From Chamaecyparis obtusa (Eukaryota; Streptophyta; Pinopsida; Cupressales; Cupressaceae), in assembly GCA_027943335.1 (NCBI GenBank), contig BSBK01000522.1, forward strand, positions 1,878,001-1,942,000: a DNA stretch of 64,000 bases. Reading direction: 5' to 3'. The notes beneath the pieces are model-generated. The model was not told the DNA's origin. It searched no databases and worked only from the letters and a program-made list of their open reading frames with translations. The position numbers and the translations under genes were made by a program. Below are positions 1-10,202 of the stretch, piece after piece. How positions within the stretch are numbered: position 1 is the first letter of the stretch; the number at the start of each line of letters is the position of its first letter.

Positions 1-1305
1 ATGCACTTCTATAGGGATAATAAGTGTATAGGTACTGATGCCTTTAAGCATTTTCCTAAAATTGTGGATGAAGAAGCTTCGATGACCAAAGGTAAAGGGG
101 ATTATGTAGATATTATGAAAATCAAGAAGTTTTGGGCTAAAATGCTTAAAGTGTTGATTGAGTACTTCACATTGGATGGTCGTTACTCTAAAATTTATAA
201 TCTACACTTTGTTCTGGCTAACCACTTTAGGCACAACAAAAAGGTCTTCTTCCCATACTTTCTATTGAGTTCTTTGAACAATAGCATTACTGAGCATAGG
301 AAGAAAGTGATCAATCCAGTGTTGCATGAGGGATTGATCCTCCTCATCGCAAACTATGCCAGAGATATTATCCCAAAACCTATTCCTAAAAGGGTTACAG
401 GTAAGAGAAAGGATAACAAAGAGGAAAAGAGTAAGTCTTAAACCCACAAGAAGGGAAGGAAAATCAAGAAAAGGGCCAATGACAGTGGTGATGAACCTGA
501 AGAAAAAATCCCTTTGTCTTAGGGAAAGGAAAGTACTCAGGAGGAAAATACTGAAGAGGACCTAGGAAAAGAGGAGGAAGCTCAGGAAAAAGAGGATCAG
601 AATCCTAAAGAAAATGAGCAGGAGGAGGCCATTAAGGAGATAGAGAACATGGAAGGAGAAGATGAAGAGGAAGAAAGGGGTAAAGAAGAAGAAAATGAAG
701 ATGATGAGGAAGCTGGATTGGAAGATCCTAGGTTAGAAGAGAAAGATGAATAATTGACTAAAAAAGAGGAAGGGAAGGGCTAGTCAAGCCATGGGGAAGG
801 CAAAAGCCAAAAGGAGGCTACTGTGGGCTTCGAGATGGATGCTAGTATTATGGAGAAGGTAAAGAAGAAAGATGGACATGACATTCATATTGACAAGTGG
901 ATATCCTAGGAGATGTAGGAAATTAAACATCACCTCAAGGTGATGGAAGACATAATGAATACCCTGAAAACTAAGCTAGAAATGAATTTTTTGGATAAGG
1001 TAAAATATAATAACCCGAATGAGGATCTTACTGCTGAAATTAAAATAATGGTTGACAACAAGCTTAAAGACCTAACTGAAAAAATTAGTTATAATGGGTA
1101 CATAATAAATGAGGTCCTCACACATAACAATGAAGGCCTAAGTGTCTATGTTATAAACCTGAAGATGTTGTACAACTATCTGGAAAAAATTCTGCTGGAA
1201 AATACTACCATAATGATTGATGAAGATGTTGGGAACTCTGGACCAGGAACTAGAACTGCTAGGGCCACATCCAGAGGAAGGTCCCTAATACACCAAAGGA
1301 GTTGA
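1..1305 (+). pseudogene. Degenerate ORF of an unrecognised repeat, truncated at the window start
   Basis: One reading frame (frame 1) stays interpretable for about 435 codons but has six in-frame stops, at 439, 520, 751, 781, 907 and 916. The first 120 residues are mixed hydrophobic and basic, including LHFVLANHFRHNKKVFFPY. They are followed by a Lys/Glu-rich low-complexity stretch (about residues 120-250) and a segment with coiled-coil character (about 310-400). The N-terminus lies outside the window. The general shape, a globular block plus acidic linker plus coiled coil, resembles plant transposon-associated proteins, but I recognise no diagnostic motif and give no function. It is clearly a relic. 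It ends about 250 bp before the small LTR element that landed in its A-rich tail. Confidence 0.5.
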
Positions 1306-1552
1306 AATAATTAACAGAAGCCATTCAAAAAATGGAGGACCTGCAGAAGAAGGTGGAGAAGACTATAAATAACAAGTAGTCTCTTTTGGTTGGTTGCTAG
1401 TAGATTGTTGGTAGTTGTGCTAGTATCTATTTTTTTGTCTTTTTTGTCTTGTCTCAGGTTGGGTAGGGTCTTTTAAATCTTTTTGATATTTTGTAAATGG
1501 TTTCAGGTTCCATTCAAAACCTGCTTTTACCTTAATCAAAAACAAAAGTTTT
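1306..1552 (+). other. Non-coding tail downstream of the degenerate ORF
   Basis: This T-rich stretch holds repeated TTTTTTGTCTT-like runs and ends in an A-rich sequence at about 1534-1547, where the small LTR element inserted. It could be the 3' end of the repeat that encoded the upstream ORF. No gene is seen. Confidence 0.35.
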
Positions 1553-1856
1553 TGATAAGGATAATATTCCTCATAATTTAAATATGTATATATTATCTCC
1601 ATTAATAATTTATATTAAGAGATAATTATTAATTTTTATATGGTTAGATTTTTGTGGGATAGCTAAGATCTTTTCTCAACTTACCATATGTTTTGTGTAA
1701 GAGAGTTTATCTCTCATCTGTGAGTTTTCCTCCTGTGAAGTTATTAAATCTTATTGTTTGATTAATAAAAATTAGCCAAGTTTGTATCCATTTATTATTT
1801 TGTATGATTTGGCTCACCTAAATGGAATTTATCACTGTGTTGAGAAATCCATATCA
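1553..1856 (+). repeat. 5' LTR of small LTR element
   Basis: Direct repeat of 2828-3132. It begins TGATAAGGATAATATTCC and ends ATATCA immediately before the primer-binding site. The edges are fixed by the matching repeat and by target duplication GTTTT. Confidence 0.9.
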
Positions 1857-1858
1857 AT

Positions 1859-1870
1859 TGGTATCAGATC
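1859..1870 (+). promoter_or_regulatory. Primer-binding site, initiator tRNA-Met type
   Basis: The sequence tggtatcagatc differs at one base from tggtatcagagc, the usual plant copia primer site. It lies 2 bp after the end of the 5' LTR, the expected spacing. Confidence 0.85.
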
Positions 1871-2815
1871 TTAGACTTAGATCATGGATTGTAGCATTCA
1901 TATTCATGTTTGTACAATCAATTAAAGCTTTAAAAAATAGAATTATTTGTTATTTTACTCCAATTTGTGCATACTGCAAAGTTTAAAGAGATGCCACAAC
2001 CTCTATAGATCACATCTAAGGGCATATGATAGCTCATTTTAAAGGATTTTGTGTCAGATCAAATGGGATTTTTACAGATTTCAATTTCATTTCCTGGATT
2101 TTGAGATATTGTTGATTGAGGTCTTGCAGGTCTGAGTATAAAACAACTGTCGCTACCTTGTATTTTGAGGTGATTTTTCTCTCTTTAATGGGAATGATAT
2201 ATGGAGTATGATATATCAACGGAAAGCTTTCTTCCCTATCTCAAATGGGGCTGACACAATTTTATTTTATATCTTGTAATAAAAGTTATGAACAAAATAA
2301 TAGCAAGAGGTGTAGTGGTGTGGGAAGACTTGTTGTTGACCAAAAAAATGGTATTTGATAACCTACTTCTCTTTTCTTTTCTTTTTTAATTATTTAGAGA
2401 TGTTCTTATTTGAATCATCCACTACCATTTTGGGTTTTTCTTGTAACACTACTTTTAGTAGTGATTTTTCCCCCTCCTCATGCATTTTTCTTACAAGTTT
2501 CTTTGGTATCCATGACTTTGGGAGTTTATTTGCCTTCTTTTGGTAACAACTCAAGGATTGAAAATATCCATGCCAGATTGTTGTTGGAGTATGTTTTGCT
2601 TCAATAACTTTTTCATTTGGATCACCACACTATGTATGGTGTTATAGCCAATAACAACTTGTTTGTTGGGAGACCTACAGGTGATTATTGAAGATGGATT
2701 TGGATTCTGAATCTTTCAATCACTAGTTCATCAGACATCTATGACATCAACAACATCGACTACATCAACAAACTTTTATTTATTGCATGATAGCATTGGA
2801 GGCCAATGCTTCTAT

Positions 2816-2827
2816 GGTTGGGAGGAA
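2816..2827 (+). promoter_or_regulatory. Polypurine tract of small LTR element
   Basis: The purine-rich sequence ggttgggaggaa directly abuts the start of the 3' LTR, the expected position for plus-strand priming. Confidence 0.75.
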
Positions 2828-3132
2828 TGATAAGGATAATATTCCTCATAATTTAAATATGTATATATTATCTCCATTAATATTTTATATTAGGAGAGAA
2901 TTATTAATTTTAATATGGTTAGATTTTTGTTGGATAGTTGAGATCCTTTCTCAACTTACCCTATGTTTGGTGTAAGATAGTTTATCTCTCATCTGTAATT
3001 TTTCCTCCTATGAAGATATTAAAGCTTATTGTTTGATTAATAAAAAATTTCCAAGTTTTTATCCATTTATTATTTTGTATGATTTAGCTTACGTGAATGG
3101 AATTCTTCACTTTGTTGAGAAATTCCATATCA
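2828..3132 (+). repeat. 3' LTR of small LTR element
   Basis: Diverged copy of 1553-1856 with the same termini (TGATAAGG to ATATCA), followed by the second copy of target duplication GTTTT. Confidence 0.9.
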
Positions 3133-3500
3133 GTTTTAGGACTCATTCATATACATCCACTACACAATCCATTACGTGGTCATTCTTGTGCTTGGTAGGG
3201 AATCAAATGATTTTACTAAGGCCCCTTCCCAATTATAATTTTTTGTGTGATTATGCCCACACTTCATTCAATTTATAATTAAGTATTTATATGATTAGTA
3301 ATTGGGTTATTTGATAAGTAGGAGATATTTCCATAGCAAGTCAAATTGTGATATTGCTATTAGGATTCAACTATGTAGTTTTTTGAGTGAAACTCATTGA
3401 ACCATGTTTGATGAGTATTGGTTCACAAGAACCCATATCTCATGAGAATGAATGGACCACTTAACAGTTAGTACATCTAGGTCATGCTCACAAAGGTGAA

Positions 3501-3590
3501 GCACTGAGACTTCCCAAGAGGTCACCCATCCTAGTTTTACTCCATCTTGAGTGCTCTTAACCACAAAGTTTCTTCCATGGTTAATCCCAC
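3501..3590 (-). pseudogene. 5S rRNA-like core, minus strand copy
   Basis: Read on the minus strand this contains ggatgggtgacctcttggg, close to the plant 5S rRNA C-box region, and upstream a diverged A-box region (ggttaagagcactc). The rest is too changed to be a functional ribosomal gene. It sits inside the repeated unit described for 3308-4268. Confidence 0.7.
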
Positions 3591-4020
3591 TCTTCTTGAA
3601 ACCCAATTTGTAAAACCTTCAGAAAGTGTTGTGCCTTGTGAACGATTCATTAGAAATCCCCTTAAGTTCATCCATTGATAGATAGGATATATTTTCCATA
3701 GCAAATCAAATTGTGATATTTCTATTAGGATTCAACTGTGTAGTTTTTTTTATCCAAACTCATTGACCAATGTTGCATGATTAGTGGTTCACAAGAACCC
3801 ATCTCTCATGAGAATGAATGTAACACTTAGCACTCATTTTATCTAGGTCAATGAGTTTGACTCAAAAAACTACAAAGTTGAAACTTGGTAGCAATAACAC
3901 AATTTGACACGTGAAAAATATCTCCTACTTATCAATTTATGAGCTTAAGGGGATTTATAATGCATGGTTCACAAGGAAAAACACTTACTCAAGGTTTTTC
4001 AAAAGGGGTTTGAAGAAGAG

Positions 4021-4114
4021 GGGGCTTAACCATGGAGGAAACTCCATAGTTAAGTGCACTCGAGCTAGAGTAGTACTGGGATGGGTGACCTCCTAGGAAG
4101 TCTCGGTGCTACAC
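4021..4114 (+). pseudogene. 5S rRNA-like core, plus strand copy
   Basis: This copy is better preserved. It has gttaagtgcactcgag at the internal-promoter A-box position, then agtagtactgggatgggtga, matching plant 5S rRNA almost exactly, then a diverged 3' part. The first third of 5S rRNA is not recognisable. It may keep an RNA polymerase III internal promoter but is not a normal 5S gene. Confidence 0.75.
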
Positions 4115-4318
4115 CTCTAGGAGCATCACCTAGATGTAATAAGTGATAAGTGTTCCATTCATTCTCATGAGGTATGGGTTCTTGTGAACCACTACTCATG
4201 AAACATGGGTCAATGATTTTGACTAAAAAAACTACACAGTTGAATCTTGCTAGCATTATCACAATAAGGTTATTTTTTATTTTATTTTTTGGTTATTTAG
4301 TGAATGACCAATGCACGA

Positions 4319-5297
4319 TGTATGCACCCTAAAATGGTCGCCTAGACTTTGGACCCCCATTCATCAATTTACCAATTTCTTGAATCAATGTTTTCCAATA
4401 TTTTCAATTCAAATCAATTTCCTTGATCAAATCGTAATTAATTTAATTATTTTAATATTTCCTAAGGTTTGATCATTTTATCCTAAGCCTCATTTAATTA
4501 AAAGAAAACTCCCCTTTTAATTAAATAAATCATCTTATTAAAATAAAATTCATCTTTTAATAAAATCCCCACTTAAATCTCTCTTTGTGTTGAAAAAGGA
4601 AAAAAAAATTAAAAAAATCCTTTTTTCTCTCCACCTTGAATGCACATACTTTTAAGTGGTGGGCCTTTTTCATCTTTTTGCCTCTTGAGAATCTTGAGCA
4701 CATGGATCAACCAAGATTTAATCTCCACCATTGCTCATTTCTTTTTGCCTCTTAATCTTGACCATCCAAGATTCTTTATAAGGAGTCCTCTCCTTCTCAT
4801 TTAGGATAGGAGATTTTTGTATTGTTATGTTGTAGGTTTGGAGAGCGATTTTGGAGGAGAGTTTGAGCACTTGAGCTTGAATATTGAAACTTCTCTTTTC
4901 TTGTCTTCTTCTCTCATGCTCCATGATAATCCATTTAGATTAATCTTGCATTTTCATATTAGATTAGATTCATATTTCCTTTCATAGAATAATCTTGCAT
5001 AAGTATTTCCTTTCATAGATTAGTTTGCTTTCATGCATTGTTATCATATATAATAGATTTCATTTTCATTTGCATGCATACTTGATGATCATGGAGACTA
5101 GCATTCTTTCTTTTCCTCTTTGAATCTCTCATTTTATGGTGTACTTGTATGGGCACAAACTAGGTCTAATCTGAGGGCCTCCATTACAAACCCTTGCACT
5201 CCATGAATAGAGAGCTTTGAGTCATCATTTGAGACCTCATTCTTGAGAAATCTTGGATATAATAAATCATAGAAGTGTGTCAACATTTTAGCACATA
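4319..5297 (+). repeat. 5' LTR of element B
   Basis: This 979-bp LTR pairs with 48667-49655. In the first 60 bases after the terminal TG I count five differences, so the insertion is old. The last bases read CATA where the 3' LTR has CACA. A TATA-like TTATAAGG at 4776-4783 is the likeliest promoter, preserved in the 3' LTR. Confidence 0.92.
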
Positions 5298-5301
5298 TTT
5301 T

Positions 5302-5319
5302 TGGCGCCCATCATGGGGC
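5302..5319 (+). promoter_or_regulatory. Primer-binding site of element B
   Basis: The sequence tggcgcccatcatggggc lies 4 bp after the 5' LTR. It matches, with small changes, the primer site of element C (58239-58256). I do not assign the tRNA. Confidence 0.85.
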
Positions 5320-7221
5320 AAAAAATTGCATTTCTTGCCTCATATTATTTTATTTTATTTTTTTGACAATTTTCGTGCGCTGTTCGTACCTCCGTGCATC
5401 TCTGCTACGGATTCTTGTGTGAGGTTTCCTGTTGTATCATGCAGAGATTTGCTAGCATTAGCATTTCTATGTGCGACAAAGGCATTTTCTCATGTGGTCT
5501 ATGTACTTTTCTTGCGTGGCCCTGTGTATTGTCTCACGCAAAATTTTGGGAACAGAGACCTAAAATCTATAGATTTACTTCTTGCTTGCTATTTTATGAC
5601 ATTTAATGCTTGCTATGATTGTTTCCCTTATTTTGATTGTTGAGGTAGCATAGCATTGGATTGTAGATCTTTGGACCTAAGGTGACTTGATATAATTTCT
5701 ATAACATTTGGATTTTGGGAATAAAATGAATCTCTCATGTGTCTAGCTTGAGTGTTTATTACTTTCATAGATGACACTTCAATTTTGGGGCTCTAAAAAG
5801 AACAATAGATTCACTTTCTTGCATATGTGTTTCACATAGTAATTAGGCCCTATGAACACTATTTGTGGTGTTCTTAAGAGAGTGGGTTTCTTGTGAAGCT
5901 CTTCTTGATGATAGAACCCCTTGTAGGTAGGGAGGATATTGTTACTATCTCACAGTCTTGCTTGGTTTAGTCTTCAACATTGATTGGTACGTTCTCTCTT
6001 GGTCCCATTTAGAGAGCTCGGTAGACATTGTTGTTACATCATGAACCTTGGTGAGGTGGTTTCAATCTTAGCATGTCAATGAATTTTCTTGCTATGTTTG
6101 GGTGAAGTGAAGAGGCTAGAGGATTATGCTCTACTCCCTTTTTGGGTAGTGCCAGAAACTCAGATCCTTGAATCTAAACCAAGTCCCCATGTGGTCCTTT
6201 TTGTGAGTCACCTTTTAGAGAGGGTTAACCATAGTGGACATTCCCTTTATTGGGTAAACCATGTGGATGGAACCTCAAGCGGTAATAGCCATTTTCACTG
6301 TGGTAGCAACAACCGCTATATAAATGTCCTTGTGGAAGAAATCTCCATGGGTGTAGTTTCTTGTTGGGCTGTCAGATCTCCTTAGCATCTCTGATTGATT
6401 AAATTCTTGGAATGTGTCAAAACCCTAGTGCACCTAGATTGGAGTTCACCCTCTTGAGATTGCAAAAGTTGCAGAGTCAAACCATTACTAAGAACCATAG
6501 TGCAACCAAATTTTCATTTGCTAGGACTATGTGAGTGATTGGAATTTTTTTTTGAGAACATACACAAGTAGAATCTTTAAGGAGTAGCATACTAAGTCAC
6601 TAGTATTCTTGTTCATGTGTAAGTTTTCTTTGTCCCTTGCTCATTTTTTGAAGAAATTTGTTGCTTGAGCTCCTTGATTACTGTCTTGTGTGCTTGATTG
6701 ATGGTAAAAATCTGTTGATGCACATACTTGGTTATTTAAAACAAATAAAAACTGATTTCCTGAGTTTAAAACTTGTTGTTAGGTGGTCTGATCCTATTTC
6801 CTCACCTGGTTCCTTGCATTCTCTTGTGCGACCTTTCATTTCCTTACACGGACCATGCATTTTCTTGCACTTTTTCATTTCCTCATGCACAGTTTCAGTA
6901 TAGTCTTGTCAGAAGTCTCTATTTTTGCTTTGCCAGTCTAATCCAACATTTTCTCGCATGAGCCTGGCATATTTTCATGCAATCCTTGGCATTTCTTCAC
7001 GTAGGACTGCATTTCCTCGCACGGACCTATCTTGCAGTCTGTCAAATAGTGAGTTGATTCCTGTCATTTCCAATTTTCCTTGGTCAATGCAGATTATAGT
7101 AGGTCACTTACCTCATTGTTGGAAGCCTATTTTCACCTTGGGTTCCTATGTCTTGACCTCTTGGATTAGTATTCTTTGATTTCACAAGTGACCTTGCTTA
7201 GAGTCGGTAAGTTAGAAATCA
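5320..7221 (+). other. Leader of element B (left part), non-coding
   Basis: This untranslated leader runs from the primer site to the CACTA insertion point and resumes at 38389. Short ORFs occur (for example at 5275-5643) but have no recognisable motif and are not conserved in related element C. The stretch 6790-7020 repeats a motif of the form CATTTCCTCGCACGGACC. Confidence 0.6.
6790..7025 (+). repeat. Degenerate short tandem motif in leader of B
   Basis: The phrase 'catttcctcgcacggacc' and variants (catttccttacacggacc, cattttcttgcac, catttcctcatgcac, catttcttcacgtagga) recur about every 20-40 bases. An earlier cluster with cgtgcgctgttcgtacctcc is at 5374-5395. Confidence 0.55.
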
Positions 7222-7224
7222 TCC

Positions 7225-7290
7225 CACTAGTAAATTTTAGCCTATTTTTCGATGAGGATTAGTCAAATTTTTTATACCAATTGGTCGACC
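7225..7290. repeat. Left terminal and subterminal region of CACTA
   Basis: It starts with the diagnostic CACTAG. About the first 28 bp pair imperfectly with the right end. Subterminal TGGTCGACC and TGACCAAAA motifs begin by 7283. Confidence 0.85.
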
Positions 7291-7459
7291 AAATGACCAA
7301 AACTATTGTCAAAATTTTCTTTGTCGCTTATACAATAGGAAAAATCATCGTTGAAATTCTGACGTCCATAGTGGTTGAATTATTGACTGAATCATCGTCG
7401 AAGCGATTGCTTCAACCTGGATCATACCTTTTATGTATGCGACCAAATCTCGTCACAAT

Positions 7460-7590
7460 TTTGACATGTGGTCAAACTAGATGTCGAATACATAGCATCC
7501 TCATCGAAATGCCAAAGAGAGTTCATCTAAAGTTCGATGACATTTGGTCAAAATAGACGTCAAACACATAGCATTCTTTTCGAAAGAACT
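7460..7590 (+). repeat. Subterminal direct repeat of about 41 bp in CACTA
   Basis: Two diverged copies, each starting TGGTCAAA and ending TCGAAA, at about 7470-7511 and 7543-7585. CACTA elements commonly carry such subterminal repeats as transposase-binding sites; that role is inferred. Confidence 0.55.
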
Positions 7591-7632
7591 ATTATTTATA
7601 TGTCAAAAAATTGACCAAGAATAATTTTTGGT

Positions 7633-7635
<3 letters not shown>

Positions 7636-7682
<47 letters not shown>
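7636..7682. repeat. AT dinucleotide microsatellite
   Basis: Uninterrupted (AT)n run of about 47 bp within the CACTA element. Confidence 0.95.
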
Positions 7683-7684
<2 letters not shown>

Positions 7685-8404
7685 CAAATTAACCATACCA
7701 ATATTATCACATAAAACATTATGAAATTATGAAATTATGAAATTGTTCATCCTTGTGACTATTTATTAACCCTCTCTAAAATTCTACTAGATATTGTTAT
7801 CGTTCCTTCTAGATAGGAACTTGGTTCTTGATAATCATTAGAAAGAAAAGGAATATCATCAAATATTTCATCATCATCTTTGTCATTTATGTCTATGAAA
7901 AGATGCATATAAAATATCAAAGCATATTAAGTATACAATCCATTTGTCAAACCCTACAATAGAATGGAAGATTTTTCAATTTTGAATTTGTAAAATATTT
8001 CATATCACAAAAAACTAACCAAAGACATATTATAAAATTGTTCATACCCGTGAATAATTATTCCTCATGTCTAAAATTCTCTTAGACATTGCTAGCTTCC
8101 CTTTTGGATAGATCTTTTGGTTCCGCATGCTTCTTTCTGTTTTAAATATAGAAACAAACAAAAGAAGATAAAAATAAGAGAAACATACTCCATGTCAATA
8201 ATTTCATTAATTTCATTTAATGAAGGATTCAATTTTCATTAATTTCCTTAATATAACTAATTAAGTTGCCAATAATGTTATTAATCTAGTTGAGAAAACT
8301 AAGCATAAGTGTGAATCCTGTATTAATTTTGACTCAAGGGATAGATCATTAATGAACCTGATGGACCATTATACAATATTGCAAAGATTAAAGATAATCT
8401 CTCT
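7683..8404. other. CACTA interior, no gene seen
   Basis: AT-rich sequence. A segment containing 'aaaattgttcatcc' and a following clause recurs loosely at about 7738 and 8035, hinting at an old internal duplication. No coding signal. Confidence 0.4.
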
Positions 8405-8410
8405 TAAGGA

Positions 8411-8743
8411 GTGCTCATAGATCCAACATGCATTGTGAAAGTTATTATTGAAGAACGTCTCTATACACAAAAATTTGATCATGATACATATGATAAATAT
8501 AATTTTGTGATTAAGGTGCATGATGATTTCACTTGTCCCATCCTAGGTTCGGTCACGCTTATTGTCAAAGCTGGTTTTAAGTCCTTAGATGTTACCCTTT
8601 CTATTATCCCTACCTTGGACTTATTTTGTGTGAAATTAGGACATCCTTGGCTCAATGGCATGAAAGTTGTTCCTTCTATCATCAATAAGTGTTTAAAGTT
8701 TCCCCACAATGAGCAAGTTATAACAATAAATCAGTCTCTTTAG
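8411..8743 (+). pseudogene. Fragment of a gypsy protease-region polyprotein inside CACTA
   Basis: This 110-residue ORF includes LGHPWLNGMKVVPSIINK and a following CLKFPHNEQVITIN. That matches the end of the retropepsin domain and the start of the linker in Ty3/gypsy polyproteins; element B has LGRPWIHDMQAVSSTYH at the equivalent place and element C a similar block near 63840. The catalytic Asp-Ser/Thr-Gly motif is absent, so only the C-terminal half is present. No LTR or other pol domain is adjacent. It is either a decayed insertion or a piece acquired by the CACTA element. Confidence 0.65.
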
Positions 8744-8974
8744 CCCTTAACTAATCATGGGAATCTTAGACTTGATTACTTTTTGCATGGGAATCCGACA
8801 ATATTTTGAAGATTCTGGATTATAAGTGGTTATTTTCCATGGTCATATGGATTGATAAGCCATTTATTGTCAATTTGGATGTAACCGGTTGGGTACTCTT
8901 AGTATTTTTAATGGTTGTTATGAATCGGGTAGAGGCAAATGTTTTGATATAATAAAAAGTTGTAATCATCATGA

Positions 8975-8997
8975 AGTTGACAACTTAGTTGTCAACT
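8975..8997. repeat. Perfect 11-bp inverted repeat
   Basis: AGTTGACAACT and its exact reverse complement AGTTGTCAACT are separated by one base. Function unknown. Confidence 0.8.
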
Positions 8998-10202
8998 CCA
9001 TGACATAATTAGTATTGATAATTACACTCTTTGAATTTCTATTTAGATCTTTTTAGTTTTGAATCCTTTCTCATTTACGTTCACTGTTCTCAAATTTGAT
9101 GCATTCGAATTCTACATTATTTTCAGTTTTGAAAGATCTTTGTTTAGTTGGATATGAAAAGAAAACAGTCATGTGAATCAGTTTATTTTGGAGTTAAGAA
9201 TTAAAGGATTCGATAATTCTATCTGGTTTATGTTCAGTTTTTAGTAACAATCCTGATTGGAATGATGGTGGTTGCTTATCTAGTAAAAAGTGATTGTAAA
9301 AAGCTAAGTGTCAAGTCTTACGAATGAAGGAATCGGGTTACAGAGTGATCCCACAATTGAAGATAGCAGATTTCTCTTGAACCGTGAGTAACCGAGCCTC
9401 TATGACTACTGATTCAGATGTTACCAGAGATTCTGGTGTTGGTGCTCAACATTTGGAAGTGAAAAGAGGTGGCTAAGTTGTTTATGTTGTGTGAAGCTGA
9501 GAAACTTGTGGTGACAGTCACGTTCAACAAAACTGAATGGTGCCACAATACACATCAATTAATTAAAATTGAAGGGGGTGAGTTTCTAATCAGCAAGAGG
9601 ATTGGGAACTATAGAATAAAGTGTTCACTCATGTACTGGGTATCGTGACAGCTAGGAGGACCCATGAGCACATGTTTGTAGCAAGGGGTGATGTTGTTGA
9701 TGTTCTCATCATTGAGATATCACAAGATTATAAATCTCTTTCAGCATCCATACAATCGATTGTCACAATGAAACCTATGATGAATGAAAGTTCAGATTAT
9801 TAAGTCTAATTGGGCTTATTCACCTTCAGTTGTCAAGCTTTGCATCACTCCAAGTCTCAATTAACACTATGAATTATGATCTATGATACCACTTATAAAT
9901 GTTAAGCTTATCCAATTGATAAGATATATATGACAATATCATTGCTATCTCTAATTTGACAATTGGATATATGCAAGGTGATTAGGTCTATATATAGGTA
10001 ATGCTAAGATTATCTAGATTAATATGTATAATCTACAAATAATAATGTGGATATTATATTAAATCACTGTTGTATCTGATGACTTTAGGAATTATGCAAA
10101 GTTAAGATATTCCAATTTTGCAGATATTCATAGAGATCTTTGCTCTTCCTGAAGTATCGATATAAGCTATACAATGAACCTCCCTCTGATGATAGCAATG
10201 AT
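8998..10202. other. CACTA interior left of element A; possible minus-strand copia primer site
   Basis: No recognisable gene. Read on the minus strand, TGGTATCATAGATC near 9880-9893 resembles a copia primer site. It follows an AT-rich stretch that could be the end of an LTR, but no partner LTR was found. The 60-residue ORF at 9621-9803 has no known motif. Confidence 0.3.

Larger units (their letters stand above)
1553..3132 (+). mobile_element. Small non-coding LTR element (TRIM/LARD-like, copia-type primer site)
   Basis: The element is complete: 304-bp 5' LTR (1553-1856), about 970 bp of internal DNA, and 305-bp 3' LTR (2828-3132). Both LTRs start TGATAAGG and end ATATCA. The flanking 5-bp target duplication is GTTTT (1548-1552 and 3133-3137). 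A primer-binding site like the initiator-tRNA-Met type of Ty1/copia elements follows the 5' LTR, and a purine-rich tract precedes the 3' LTR. The internal part has no long ORF, so any mobility would have needed proteins supplied by a related copia element. The two LTRs differ at numerous positions, so this is not a recent insertion. Confidence 0.9.
3308..4268. repeat. Inverted duplication of 5S-rRNA-derived repeat units
   Basis: A unit of roughly 360 bp, containing a 5S rRNA-like core, occurs in several full or partial copies. A nearly complete copy with its 5S core on the minus strand (about 3308-3677) is joined head to tail to a truncated copy (about 3678-3843). From 3844 the same arrangement repeats in the opposite orientation: a partial copy (3844-3930), then one with the 5S core on the plus strand (about 3931-4268). 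The shared block containing 'ggttcacaagaaccca' is easy to follow in three copies. The units could be LTRs of a Cassandra-like element (LTRs known to carry 5S sequence), a 5S-derived SINE, or a satellite. I cannot choose between these. Confidence 0.7.

Noticed and set aside
4021..4114. A functional 5S rRNA gene
   Set aside because: The first third of 5S rRNA is missing or unrecognisable and the 3' part is diverged. Only the internal-promoter core is well kept.
5275..5643. 122-codon ORF in the leader of element B as a gene
   Set aside because: It starts in the end of the LTR, covers the primer site, has biased low-complexity composition, and has no counterpart in element C.
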